DNA of 64,000 nt, from assembly GCA_001464385.1 (NCBI GenBank), contig LNFB01000288.1, positions 62,001 to 126,000 on the forward strand, given 5' to 3'. Of the stretch, positions 1-11,188 are shown piece by piece. This DNA comes from Deltaproteobacteria bacterium Ga0077550. Its GTDB lineage: Bacteria > Myxococcota_A > Polyangia > Nannocystales > Nannocystaceae. Within the stretch, counting starts at the first letter, position 1, and every line of letters starts with the position of its first letter. The notes under the pieces were generated by a model, which was not told the DNA's origin, did not search any database, and saw only the letters and a program-made list of their open reading frames with translations. Both the position numbers and the translations under genes were made by a program.

Positions 1-1343
1 GCGTCGAGCATCTCGGCCTGCTTGAGGAAGCCGGCCTCGACGAGCACCTGCCCGGCGCGCCGCCCCTCGGCCTCGGTGAGGCGACGGCCCTCCTCGTACT
101 GCGAGCGCGTGAGCATGCCCGAGCGCAGCAGGGCGTCGAGCAGCCGATCATGGCCGGCGCTCGAGCGGGCGAACACCACCGCGCCGGCGTCGAACCACAC
201 CGTCTTCTCGACGCGGCCCGACACGAGCGTCAGCCTGCCGGTGTACGCCGCGCGGTGGAGGCGACTGAGCAGGCGCGGGACCTCGAGCGCCGCCAGGTCC
301 CCGGCGTGCTCGAGCGGCAGGGGGACGCGGCGGCGCGGCCGCTCGGGGTACTCGCCGGTGACGCCGACGAGCGGGACGCTGGCCTCGACGACCTCGGCGG
401 TGCTGACCTCGGGCGTGGCGATCCGCGGGCTGGTGACGACGCGCGGCGACAGCGGGCTCGAGTCCTCGAGCAGCACCGTGGTCTCGCGGTGGCCATGCGA
501 CGCGCGATGCGATCGCTCGCCGGTGAGGCCGACGAGCGGCCCGAGGACGCGGAGCTCCGCGACCTCGAGTCGATCCTGCGACTCCCCCGGATCGAGGGCC
601 GGATCGATGGCCGGATCGACGGACGGATCGATCCTCGCGTCGATGCCGCGCTCGGACGGGCCGCGCAGCGCCGAATCCGAGACGTCCTCGAGGCCGAGCT
701 CCGCGAGGTGGAGGTCGTCGGCGGACTCGCCGATCGCGGCGTCGAGCTCCTCGGGGCTCCGGCGTCTCGCGTCGAGGATCCCGAGCGCGCGCTGCATCTG
801 CCCCGACATCTCGCCGGCCACACCTGTCCCGTCGCGCGGCGTGTGGGCGCGGCCGCTGGGCTCGTCGAGCACCTCGGTCTGCGTCGGCCACGTCCCGCTG
901 CGCGGCTCGTCGTCGGGGATCCCCGGCAGCGGCGCGGTGATCGGCAGCGGGGGCGCGAGGGACAGACCACCGCCGCTCGGCAGCGGGGGCCCGGCGAGGG
1001 CCTCCAGCGCCCCGAGCAACGCATCGTCGAGCACCGGCTCCTCGAGGAAGTGATCGGCGCCGAGATCGAGCACGTCGGCGAGATCGAAGCCGCTGTCGAC
1101 GAGGCGCCCGCACAGCGTGACCGGGATCGCGGCGCCGCGGTGCGCCCGTCGCAGCGCGGCCATGAACGCCGGCGGATCGACGTCGTCGAGGCACACCACG
1201 ATCACGCGCGGCACCGTGACGTCGAGCAGCGCGGGGATGCTCGACGCCGGCGCGACGTCGGCGGCATAGCCCAGCGCGCGCACCTGCTGCAGCAGTCGCT
1301 GCCGCCCCACGGGATTGCCGACGATCAGGACCTCCGCGGACAC
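1..1343 (-). CDS. Pseudo-receiver + DUF4388 regulator (partial, continues past window start)
   Basis: The frame is open from a GTG at 1343 to the window edge, 447 codons, so the C-terminus is missing. Residues 1 to about 115 read as a response-regulator receiver fold (starting SAEVLIVGNP). The phospho-acceptor position is Cys51 (VIVVCLDD), the N-terminal acidic pair is absent, and the usual Lys is Glu (FLEEPV), so phosphorylation looks impossible. A long Pro/Asp-rich linker follows. From about residue 350 comes a DUF4388 (PATAN-like) domain with GRLTLVSGRVEKTVWFDAGA. DUF4388 proteins are common regulators in myxobacteria, but the partner is unknown. The start lies 13 bases after the priA stop, so the gene is probably cotranscribed with priA and the FlhB-like gene. 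Exact function is not known. Confidence 0.8.
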   Translation of the reverse strand, partial: MSAEVLIVGNPVGRQRLLQQVRALGYAADVAPASSIPALLDVTVPRVIVVCLDDVDPPAFMAALRRAHRGAAIPVTLCGRLVDSGFDLADVLDLGADHFLEEPVLDDALLGALEALAGPPLPSGGGLSLAPPLPITAPLPGIPDDEPRSGTWPTQTEVLDEPSGRAHTPRDGTGVAGEMSGQMQRALGILDARRRSPEELDAAIGESADDLHLAELGLEDVSDSALRGPSERGIDARIDPSVDPAIDPALDPGESQDRLEVAELRVLGPLVGLTGERSHRASHGHRETTVLLEDSSPLSPRVVTSPRIATPEVSTAEVVEASVPLVGVTGEYPERPRRRVPLPLEHAGDLAALEVPRLLSRLHRAAYTGRLTLVSGRVEKTVWFDAGAVVFARSSAGHDRLLDALLRSGMLTRSQYEEGRRLTEAEGRRAGQVLVEAGFLKQAEMLD

Positions 1344-1356
1344 CTGCGGACGCAGT

Positions 1357-3872
<2,516 letters not shown>

Positions 3873-3876
<4 letters not shown>

Positions 3877-4529
3877 GGCCGCCGGCCCCCCGAGCGGCGG
3901 GCCTCGTCGGCGGCCTGCTCGGGCGTCGGGATCGCGGCCGTGCGCAGATCGGCGCGCCGCTGCCACGCCTCGAGGGCGCCCGCGGCGATCATCGCCACGC
4001 CGGCCGCCATCAGGGTCGCGGTGCCGCCGTCGAACCACAGCGCCGCGAGTCCGTCCTGCGTCGCGTCGGCGGCCCGCGCCGCGCCGGCGATCCGACGCTG
4101 CAGATCGAATGCGAGGAGCACCGCGACGAACGCCGCACCGCCGACGGCGATCCGCAGCCGCTGTGGGACCGCGCCGAGGCCGAGGCCACGCGCGCTCGCG
4201 GGGCGCACCGGGCCGAGGCGTCCGAGCACCGCGGCCGCGAGGACGCTCGCCGCGATCGTCACGAGCGCGAGGCCCAAGGCGCCCGCGAGGCCCGCGGCCG
4301 CGACGTCTGCGACGATCGTCCCGGCGTGATCGAGATCGAGATCCGGCTCGCGCAGCGCGGCGGCGAGGTCCCGAACCACGGCGTGCTCGGCGATCCCGGC
4401 GGGCCGGCTCCAGCGGATCGCCCCCGCCATCGCCACGCAGCCGATCCCGGCCGCGAGCCACGCCGCGTCCACCCGCGCGCCGCCCTGCCAGGCGCGACGC
4501 AGACGCGAGGGGCTCGGCGAGGTCGACAC
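3873..4529 (-). CDS. Truncated FlhB/SctU-like type III export gate protein
   Basis: 218-residue inner-membrane protein. The N-terminus SPSPSRLRRAWQGG matches the FlhB opening (TEKPTPKRLREARKKG type). Hydrophobic segments follow at roughly residues 20-38, 70-100, 130-150 and 170-190. The end, AWQRRADLRTAAIPTPEQAADEARRSGG, matches the FlhB cytoplasmic linker (W..H..LRMSKQEVKDE.K..EG). The protein stops exactly where the autocleaving NPTH domain would begin, so only the transmembrane half exists. Full FlhB/SctU is about 350-380 residues. I chose the GTG at 4529 because it gives the family N-terminus; longer starts run into the divergent RCC1 gene. The stop overlaps the priA start. The assignment is from family knowledge; loss of the domain is seen directly. 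Confidence 0.72.
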
Positions 4530-4597
4530 GAACCGACCATGTACCAAGCCGCGGCCGCCCGCGCCAACTGGCAGCGAACGCCGGTATGCTCCGCGCG

Positions 4598-6868
4598 ATG
4601 CTGCCTCGTCTCCTCGTCCTCCTGGGTGTGTGCATGGCGTTCGCACCGACGATCGCCTGCGACGGCGGCTCGGCGAGGCACCACGGCGGCACCACGCCGC
4701 CGGGCGGCGCCGGGGGCGGTGGCACCAGCAACCGACCGCGGGGCGCCGTCGTCGAGATCGCCCTGGGCACCGACCACGGCTGCGCCCGCTACCGCGGCGG
4801 TCAGCTGCGGTGCTGGGGCGGCAACGCGTTCGGCCAGCTCGGCAACGGCACCACCGAGCCGAGCCCCGCGGCCGTCGATGCCGTCGACTTCGCGGTCACG
4901 ACGCAGGTCGTCGCCGGCGACGGCTTCACCTGTGCCCTCGATGACGCGGCGGGCGTGTGGTGCTTCGGCCGCAACGACGAGGGCCAGCTCGGCGACGGCA
5001 ACGGCGGGCCGGGCCGCGCCGCTTCGACCGCAGCGGTGGCGGTGCGCGGGCTCTCCGACGTCACGCAGCTCGCCGCCGGTCGCTCGCACGTGTGCGCGCT
5101 GCGACGCGCGGGCACGGTGGTGTGCTGGGGCAGCAACCGCGACGGGCAGCAGGGCAACGACGGCCGCAGCGCCTGGGTCGCGCCGGTCGCCGTGGCGGGC
5201 GTCGCCGATGTCATCGCGCTCGCGGGCGGCGACGGCCACACGTGCGCGCTGCGGAGCAAGGGCAACGCGCTGTGCTGGGGTCGCAACGATCGCATGCAGC
5301 TCGGCGTGCCGGGCCCCTCGGGATCGAAGCCCCGCGCGATCGCCCAGACCGAGGGCGCGCGCAGCATCGCGGCCGGGGCATTGCACACCTGCGTGCGCAC
5401 GGCCGCGAACAAGATCGGCTGCTGGGGCGACGACACGGCCGGTCAACTCGACGGCACGCCGGGCGGCGCGAGCAGCAGCCTGCGCATGCTGCCGCTGTCG
5501 GGCGTCGTCGAGATCGCCGCGGGCGCGCGACACACCTGCGCGCGCACCGAGTCGGGGAAGGCCAGCTGTTGGGGTGACAACGCCGACGGCAAGCTCGGCG
5601 ACGGTACGCTCGAGGCCCGCACCGCGCCGGTCGACGTCGTGCGCGTCGCCGACGTGGCGGATCTGGCCGCCGGCCCCCTGCGCACGTGCGCCCTGGGTCG
5701 CGGCGGTCGCGTGTCGTGTTGGGGCAACAACCGCGGCGGCGCCCTGGGCATCGGCGCGCCGGGCCCCGGGGCCACGCCCGCCGACTCGCCGGTCCGCGAT
5801 CTCGGCGACATCACGGCGCTCGCAGCCGGGGCCGACTTCGCCTGCGCGCTGAACCAGGCCGCGGTGTCGTGCTGGGGGGCCAACGCCAGCGGCCAGCTCG
5901 GCAACGGCACGACCGAGGGCACGCGCACGCCGATCGCGGTGCCGAACCTCGGCCGCGTCGTCGCGATCGGTGCGGGCTGGCTGCACGCGTGCGCCGTCAA
6001 CGACGCCGGCAAGGTCGCGTGCTGGGGCGAGGGCGATCGCGGCCAGCTCGGCGACGGCAAGCACAACGATCGGCGGCTGCCGGCGTTCGTGCCTGGGATC
6101 AACGACGCGGTCGAAGTCGCGGGCGGGCGGGCGCACACGTGCGTGCGCCGCCAGGGCGGCAAGGTGAGCTGCTGGGGCGACGGCGAGTTCGCCCAGGTCG
6201 GCACGCTGTCCCCCGATCGCCCGGCGCCGCCGACCGAGATCGCGAACCTCCGCGACGCGGTGTCGATCGCCGCGGGCGGCGGCCACTCCTGTGCGGTGCG
6301 CGGCGGCGGGCGGGTGGTGTGCTGGGGCAGCAACAGCTCGGGCCAGCTCGGCAACGGCGCGCCGGCGGCGACGCTGTCGACCCCGCAGCCGATCCCGGTG
6401 GGCGTCGCGAAGATCGAGGACGCCGCCACTGTCGTCACCGGGGAGTTCCACAGCTGCGCGCGCCGGCGCACCGGGCAGGTGTCGTGCTGGGGGAACAACG
6501 CCCACGGCCAGCTCGGCGCAGGCGTCGAGAGCAGCTGGTCGACGCGCGTGCCGGTCCGCGATCTCACCGACGCGGCGTCGCTGGCCAGCAGCCTGCACCA
6601 CGTCTGCGCCACGCGCAGCGGCGGCACGGTGGTGTGCTGGGGCCGCAACGACCACGGCGAGCTCGGCTCGCCCGGCACGCCGCTGCTGCGCGTCCCCGCG
6701 ACCGTCGTCGGGATCGACGCGGCGCGGGACGTCGCGACGGGCGGCACGCACACCTGCGTGCGCCGCCAGTCGGGCGACGCGGTGTGCTGGGGCGAGGCCG
6801 ACGACGGTCAGCTCGGCGATGGGGCCACCGCGTTCGTCGCCACCGCCACCCCCGTGGTCGGCCTGTGA
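4598..6868 (+). CDS. RCC1-repeat beta-propeller lipoprotein (14 repeats)
   Basis: 756 residues. A short signal peptide ends in a lipobox (APTIAC), then a Gly/Thr linker, then 14 repeats carrying CWGxNxxGQLGxG, enough for two seven-bladed RCC1 propellers. Each repeat also has a second Cys about ten residues earlier (HTCA...VCWG), so disulfides across blades are likely outside the cytoplasm. RCC1 repeats mediate protein binding; the partner is unknown. An in-frame ATG at 4586 is possible, but 4598 starts right before the hydrophobic segment. A TATGCT lies 7 bases upstream of 4598 with no ribosome binding site, suggesting a leaderless message. It is divergent from the FlhB-like gene (68-base gap) and convergent with the outer-membrane protein gene downstream. 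Confidence 0.9.
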   Translation: MLPRLLVLLGVCMAFAPTIACDGGSARHHGGTTPPGGAGGGGTSNRPRGAVVEIALGTDHGCARYRGGQLRCWGGNAFGQLGNGTTEPSPAAVDAVDFAVTTQVVAGDGFTCALDDAAGVWCFGRNDEGQLGDGNGGPGRAASTAAVAVRGLSDVTQLAAGRSHVCALRRAGTVVCWGSNRDGQQGNDGRSAWVAPVAVAGVADVIALAGGDGHTCALRSKGNALCWGRNDRMQLGVPGPSGSKPRAIAQTEGARSIAAGALHTCVRTAANKIGCWGDDTAGQLDGTPGGASSSLRMLPLSGVVEIAAGARHTCARTESGKASCWGDNADGKLGDGTLEARTAPVDVVRVADVADLAAGPLRTCALGRGGRVSCWGNNRGGALGIGAPGPGATPADSPVRDLGDITALAAGADFACALNQAAVSCWGANASGQLGNGTTEGTRTPIAVPNLGRVVAIGAGWLHACAVNDAGKVACWGEGDRGQLGDGKHNDRRLPAFVPGINDAVEVAGGRAHTCVRRQGGKVSCWGDGEFAQVGTLSPDRPAPPTEIANLRDAVSIAAGGGHSCAVRGGGRVVCWGSNSSGQLGNGAPAATLSTPQPIPVGVAKIEDAATVVTGEFHSCARRRTGQVSCWGNNAHGQLGAGVESSWSTRVPVRDLTDAASLASSLHHVCATRSGGTVVCWGRNDHGELGSPGTPLLRVPATVVGIDAARDVATGGTHTCVRRQSGDAVCWGEADDGQLGDGATAFVATATPVVGL

Positions 6869-6910
6869 TCCGGACGCCGGCGTGCACGCTCGGGGCCGCG
6901 ACGCTCGCGA

Positions 6911-7942
6911 TCAGAACCCGACGCCGAGCTTGAACGCGACGCGATCGTACGACAGCGTGCGCTGCGGCCAGACGAACGTCGGCCGAATCCACCCGACCGC
7001 GGCGTGGAGGAACAACCACCGACCGACGGCCCACTGCGCGCCGACGTCGAGGCCGAGCGTGTAGAGCAGCGCCACGTCGTTGCGACCGAAGAGCTCGACG
7101 CGCGCACCGCCGGCGCCGCCCTGGAACTCGAGGAACGGCGTCACCACGTGGGGGTACTGCATGCCGAGGCCGAGGCGCTCCATCAGCAGGATGTCGGCGC
7201 GATCGCCCTTCGCGGCGGCCTCGCCCCCCTCGACGCCGAACTCGGTGATGAGGTTGAGTCGCACGTAGCGGCGCATCGGCGTGACCTCGATCGACGCGAG
7301 GTGCCAGTCCTGCGCGCGACCGAGGGCATCCTGGATGCGGAAGTAGCGGTAGCCGAGGACGAACGCGGCCGAGCGATCCGGCGGGTGCGGCGGTCGACGG
7401 AACCGCGGCCGCGGATCGGCGGCCTCGGGCGCCGCGGTGCGGACCAGCGTCGTCTCGTTGGGCGTGCTCGTGCGTGGGGTCGTGGGCGCCGTCGTCAGCT
7501 TGGCCGACGCATCCTCGCGATCCCAGCGCGACAGCTCGTCGCTCGAGACCATCCGTAGGGGCGCAGCGCTCGGGCCCGAGGGCTTGCGCGGCGCGGCGAG
7601 CCCCGGTCGCAGCGGCGTCGCGGGCCCCCCGGGCAATCGCGGCGTCGCGATCGCGGCGCCCTTGGGCCCATCGGCGAGGACCTCGGGACCGGGCGGCACG
7701 ACGGACGGCGCCGGCGTCGAGGGTGCGACCGGCGGTGGCGGAGGCACGGTCCCCGCAGTGGGCCCAGGTGACGGCGACGCGCCCTTCGGCGGCGTCGCCT
7801 CGGGCTCGCTCGGCGCCGCGGCCTCGAGCTCGCTCGGCGCCGCGGGCAGCTCCGGCGGCGGCACCGAGCGCCCGCCGATCGGCGGCAGCTTCGGCGGACC
7901 GAGCAGCGCCGTCAGCACGGCGAACGCGAGGCCGACGCTCAC
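6911..7942 (-). CDS. Predicted outer-membrane beta-barrel protein with Pro-rich linker
   Basis: 343 residues: a short hydrophobic N-terminus (MSVGLAFAVLTALLG), about 140 residues of Pro/Ala/Gly-rich linker, then from about residue 190 an amphipathic region with alternating aromatic and hydrophobic residues. It ends in KLGVGF, a terminal Phe typical of outer-membrane barrels. No named family is recognised. The start overlaps the stop of the upstream lipoprotein gene (ATGA), so the two are coupled. A second gene of the same design lies at 32994-33917, also directly downstream of a beta-propeller lipoprotein. Function unknown; a structural or export role is only a guess. Confidence 0.72.
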   Translation of the reverse strand: MSVGLAFAVLTALLGPPKLPPIGGRSVPPPELPAAPSELEAAAPSEPEATPPKGASPSPGPTAGTVPPPPPVAPSTPAPSVVPPGPEVLADGPKGAAIATPRLPGGPATPLRPGLAAPRKPSGPSAAPLRMVSSDELSRWDREDASAKLTTAPTTPRTSTPNETTLVRTAAPEAADPRPRFRRPPHPPDRSAAFVLGYRYFRIQDALGRAQDWHLASIEVTPMRRYVRLNLITEFGVEGGEAAAKGDRADILLMERLGLGMQYPHVVTPFLEFQGGAGGARVELFGRNDVALLYTLGLDVGAQWAVGRWLFLHAAVGWIRPTFVWPQRTLSYDRVAFKLGVGF

Positions 7943-8622
7943 GGCACCCCCACGGTGATCGTCTGCGCCATGCGATCGACGTCACCGTCGTCGAGGGTGA
8001 ACACCGACGCGAACATCGCCCGGATCGTGCGGTCGCCGGCAGCGTAGTAGTACCCGCGCACGAACAACCCCGGCGGGACCACGACCTCGTACGTCCACGG
8101 TCCCGCGGTCCCGTCGCGCTGCCCGAGCTCCTGCACGAGATCGGCCTGCTGTTCGGTGACGAGGAGGTCGAGCTCCACCAGGGCGACCGCCTGAGGCACC
8201 CCGAGATCGACGTCGAGCAGCGCACCTGCACCGCCGTCGGTGCCCGCGTCCGCGCCCGTGTCGGCGCCGGCATCGGGCACGCCGACGGTGTCGAGCTCGA
8301 ACGACGTCGTCGTCCCGACGTCGAGCAGCGACGCCGGGAGGAGATCCACCAGCGAGGTGCTCGGATCGACGGGCCCGATCGTGAACACGTGGGTCGGCGG
8401 CGATCCCTGCAGCGAGACGCCGAAGAGCTCGGCGGCGACCTTCAGCTGCAGCCCGCTGTCGTCGTCGCTGACCACCTCCCACGGCGGCACGATGTACTCG
8501 ACGCCGTAGCTGCGATCGGTGCTGTCCCAGCGCACGACCCCCTCGACGTACGTCGCACTGTCGCACCCGGCGAGGGCGACCGACAGCGCGAGCAACGAGC
8601 GGGCTCGAAGGGGCGAGGACAC
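7939..8622 (-). CDS. Hypothetical lipoprotein
   Basis: 227 residues from a GTG. A signal peptide SLLALSVALAGC places the lipidated Cys near residue 19. The rest is rich in acidic and beta-type sequence with a low-complexity stretch of DAGADTGADAG near the middle. No known domain is recognised. The purine stretch before the GTG sits very close, so the start is moderately certain; the upstream ATG at 8862 lacks a signal peptide and overlaps the previous gene. The stop overlaps the start of the outer-membrane protein gene by 4 bases, which points to joint production. An inverted repeat (CGCGGG/CCCGCG, 8664-8683) in the upstream gap could be a weak terminator. Confidence 0.72.
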   Translation of the reverse strand: MSSPLRARSLLALSVALAGCDSATYVEGVVRWDSTDRSYGVEYIVPPWEVVSDDDSGLQLKVAAELFGVSLQGSPPTHVFTIGPVDPSTSLVDLLPASLLDVGTTTSFELDTVGVPDAGADTGADAGTDGGAGALLDVDLGVPQAVALVELDLLVTEQQADLVQELGQRDGTAGPWTYEVVVPPGLFVRGYYYAAGDRTIRAMFASVFTLDDGDVDRMAQTITVGVP

Positions 8623-8728
8623 GCTCCCCTCGATTCGGCGCGCTCGAGCCCGCCCTTGAGCCGCGCGGGCCTGCGGTCCCGCGTGGGTCCGCACACCGCG
8701 ACACCGTGTCCCCAACCCGGCCGCGCCG

Positions 8729-10159
8729 CTACTCGATGCGCGCGACCTCGGTGAGGAACGTCGCGTCCGAGCGGTCCAACGCGACCACGGAGATCGAGTC
8801 GCCCCGCGTGTTCGCGACCAACGCGAGCTGCCGCGCGGCGTCGATGACGATCTCGTTGGCACCGTCCCCGAGCTCGAGCGTCTTGCGCAACCGGAAGCCG
8901 CCCAGCCCGATCACGGCGAGGCGGCCCTCGCCGAAGCAGGTCACCAGCGCCAGCGCCTCGCCGCCCTCGGGGCGGTGCACCGCGAGCAGGTTGGGCTGCT
9001 CGCACAGCGGCACGGCGCCGAGCACGTCGTCCCCGGGATCGCCATCGGCCCCGAGCGCGGTGTCGACCCGCAGCAGCGCCCCGGGCGAGGTCTGCACCAC
9101 CAGCAGATCGGTCCCCGCCTCGGGATCCTCGAACGCCAGATCGCCCATGTACGGCACCGAGGCGACCACCTCGGGGTTGACCACCGCGAGCGACGATTCG
9201 CCGCCGGGCACGACGACGTCGAGCCCCGGCGCCACGGCGAAGCGGCGGACCGACGGGAAGTAGCGCTGCGTCGCGTAGAGCACCGGCCGCGTGCAATCGC
9301 GGGACCCCGACGGCGCCGCGCTCGGATCGCAGGGCCGCGACGCGACGCCGAAGCCACCGGCGTAGTCCGTCGCCTCGAACGGATCGTCGCGATAGAAGTC
9401 GGCGACGATGTCGACGAGCTCGGGCCCCGCCTCGCCGTCGAGGGCGAGCAGCGACAGATCGCCGCCGATGAGGTGCGGCACGTAGGCGAAGCGATAGCCC
9501 TGATCGTCGAGCACCACACGCGAGGGATCGTCGGGGAGGCTCCCGTCCGCCGGGCGATCGGCGAGCTGGGTCAGGGTGTGGACCTCGTCGCACCCGCCAT
9601 CGAAGTCCTCGCCGCAGTCGAGCACGGGCCCGTCCTCACCGGTCGTGACGCTGAACCACACGATCGCGGCGGGCGATCGCTGCACCGTGATGAGCCGCGC
9701 GGCGCCAGCGTCTCCGCTGGGGCGGTCGAGCACGAGGTTCCCGACCGCGCTGCCGAGTCGGTGGTTGGCCCCCGGCACCACCATGTGCTCGGCACTGCAC
9801 GACAGGCGGTCGTCGAGCGTGCGGCAGGGCTTCGCGTGCGTCGGGCCGGCGTGGTTCGCCGGGCCGTCGAGGGCGGTGTGCAGGCGCTCGAGATCCAGCA
9901 CCAGGACGCCGCCGCCGGACTCGCTCGCGTCCCAGTTGCCGTTGGTGACGAACGCCCACCGCCCCTCGGGCGACAGCTGCAGGCCGGTCGGCTGGCGCAG
10001 CCGGTCCAGTGTCGGCGGCGGGCGCTGGCCACCGCACGACACCGCGGTCGCGACGATCGTCCCTGCGAGGATGCGGTGCACCGCGGGCGAGCATGGCACA
10101 ACGACCACGCACCGGGAGCGCGCCCTGGCCAGTCGTGCGCGCCGTCGAGGTCGCGTCAC
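8729..10159 (-). CDS. Beta-propeller lipoprotein (YncE-like)
   Basis: Up to 476 residues. Repeated stretches such as LQLSPEGRWAFVTNGNWD and IDAARQLALVANTRGDSISVVAL are typical of YVTN/YncE-type beta-propellers. A signal sequence ending in TAVSCGG indicates a lipoprotein. The first GTG (10159) lies one base after the fliR-like stop, which favours translational coupling. Internal GTGs at 10099 and 10081 give a more usual signal peptide, so the true N-terminus may be shorter. Several Cys pairs (CGEDFDGGC, CDPS...CTRP) suggest a disulfide-bonded exported fold. Ligand unknown. It follows the export-gate genes directly, and a similar propeller pair occurs at 33914-37268. Confidence 0.82.
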   Translation of the reverse strand: MTRPRRRARLARARSRCVVVVPCSPAVHRILAGTIVATAVSCGGQRPPPTLDRLRQPTGLQLSPEGRWAFVTNGNWDASESGGGVLVLDLERLHTALDGPANHAGPTHAKPCRTLDDRLSCSAEHMVVPGANHRLGSAVGNLVLDRPSGDAGAARLITVQRSPAAIVWFSVTTGEDGPVLDCGEDFDGGCDEVHTLTQLADRPADGSLPDDPSRVVLDDQGYRFAYVPHLIGGDLSLLALDGEAGPELVDIVADFYRDDPFEATDYAGGFGVASRPCDPSAAPSGSRDCTRPVLYATQRYFPSVRRFAVAPGLDVVVPGGESSLAVVNPEVVASVPYMGDLAFEDPEAGTDLLVVQTSPGALLRVDTALGADGDPGDDVLGAVPLCEQPNLLAVHRPEGGEALALVTCFGEGRLAVIGLGGFRLRKTLELGDGANEIVIDAARQLALVANTRGDSISVVALDRSDATFLTEVARIE

Positions 10160-10160
10160 G

Positions 10161-10919
10161 TCAGGGCGGCGCCGGCGACAGGCGATCGACCCCCGCAGCG
10201 AGGGCCGGGAGCGCGGGCGCGGCCCAGCGCGCGTCGTCGATCGCCCACGACGCCCCGAGCGCCACGAGCACCGCCCCGAGCCGCACCGTCGCGACGGCGG
10301 CCTGCGCGAGCGCGGCGGCGGATCCGGGCCCGCGCGCGACGGCGGCGGCTCCCAGCTCGCATGCGGCGGCGGCGAGCAGGGCGGGCGTCGCGAGGGCGAG
10401 GCCGAGCACCGTCATGCCGGCGAGCCACCGCGGTAGCGCGGTCGCCAGCGCGTCGAGTTCGTGCCACCACGTCGCGGGTCGGCCGAGCGCGAACAGCCGC
10501 TGCACCGCGGTCGCACCCCGCAGCGCCGCGTGGTGCAGCCCGAGCTCGAGTCCCGTGACGAGCACGAGCGCGGCCACCAGCGCCAACCACGGCCCGCTCG
10601 GCACGCGCAGCAGCGTGGCGGGCACGGCCGCGGCCCCGAGCACCGCGTGGGCGCCGAGCGACAGGCAGACACCGAGCACCGCGCCGAGCAGCGCCTCGGC
10701 CACCAGCGCCAGGACCAGCGCGCTCGCCTCGAGGGGCTGCACATCACCGATCCACAGCGTCACGTCGCCGAGGGCGAGCACGCCCGCGACGACCGCAGCG
10801 ATCGACCACGCGCGCGCGCCGAATCCCACGCGCAGCATCGGCGCCACCGCCAGCACCAGGAACCACCGCACCCACGCCAGCGCGAGCAGCTGCAACAGCG
10901 CGACGGAGACCCCGCTCAT
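10161..10919 (-). CDS. fliR: FliR/SctT-like type III export gate protein
   Basis: 252 residues, almost entirely hydrophobic with 5-7 predicted membrane helices. It contains the FliR-type regions LAVAPMLRVG, the LVAEALLGAVLGVCLSLG segment (compare FliR E..iG...g), and a long C-terminal hydrophobic part. FliR/SctT closes the export gate assembled from FliP, FliQ and FliR. I chose the ATG at 10919 because it overlaps the fliQ stop as ATGA. Its position directly after fliP and fliQ supports the call more than sequence alone, since FliR diverges fast. The next gene, a lipoprotein, starts one base after the stop. Confidence 0.8.
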   Translation of the reverse strand: MSGVSVALLQLLALAWVRWFLVLAVAPMLRVGFGARAWSIAAVVAGVLALGDVTLWIGDVQPLEASALVLALVAEALLGAVLGVCLSLGAHAVLGAAAVPATLLRVPSGPWLALVAALVLVTGLELGLHHAALRGATAVQRLFALGRPATWWHELDALATALPRWLAGMTVLGLALATPALLAAAACELGAAAVARGPGSAAALAQAAVATVRLGAVLVALGASWAIDDARWAAPALPALAAGVDRLSPAPP

Positions 10920-11188
10920 CGCCTCGACGGCCCCGACTCGGCGAGCGTCCCCCACGACGTCGCCGTGAACGCGCGCACCTCGTCGGCCCACGTCGCGCCG
11001 AGCACCGCGAGCACCGCGAGCATCGCGGCCGCCCGCGCGACGGCAGAGCTCGCCGCGTCCTGGATCCCGAGCAGCCGCGCGACCACGGCGGCCGCCAACA
11101 CGCCCACCAACGCCGCGCCCAGCATCGGCAGCGCGATCGCGAGGACCAGCGCGAAGCCGTCGTGCACGAGCTGCACGGCCGCGGTCAT
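10916..11188 (-). CDS. fliQ: FliQ/SctS-like type III export gate protein
   Basis: 90 residues, the normal FliQ size, with two membrane helices (ALVLAIALPMLGAALVGVLAAAVV and AAAMLAVLAVLGATW) joined by a short polar loop with LLGIQDAAS (compare FliQ TQIQ..). FliQ is a small subunit of the export gate. The ATG at 11188 overlaps the fliP stop as ATGA, and its own stop overlaps the fliR start the same way. An upstream in-frame start would extend into fliP and is rejected. Confidence 0.82.
   Translation of the reverse strand: MTAAVQLVHDGFALVLAIALPMLGAALVGVLAAAVVARLLGIQDAASSAVARAAAMLAVLAVLGATWADEVRAFTATSWGTLAESGPSRR

Noticed and set aside
3877-4770. N-terminal extension giving a 1137-residue PriA
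   Set aside because: The extension is Arg-rich, overlaps the FlhB-like gene and the start of the RCC1 gene, and PriA proteins begin at the ATG at 3876.
4259-6753. Long minus-strand frames under the RCC1 gene
   Set aside because: Repetitive because the RCC1 repeats are read antisense; no independent coding signal.
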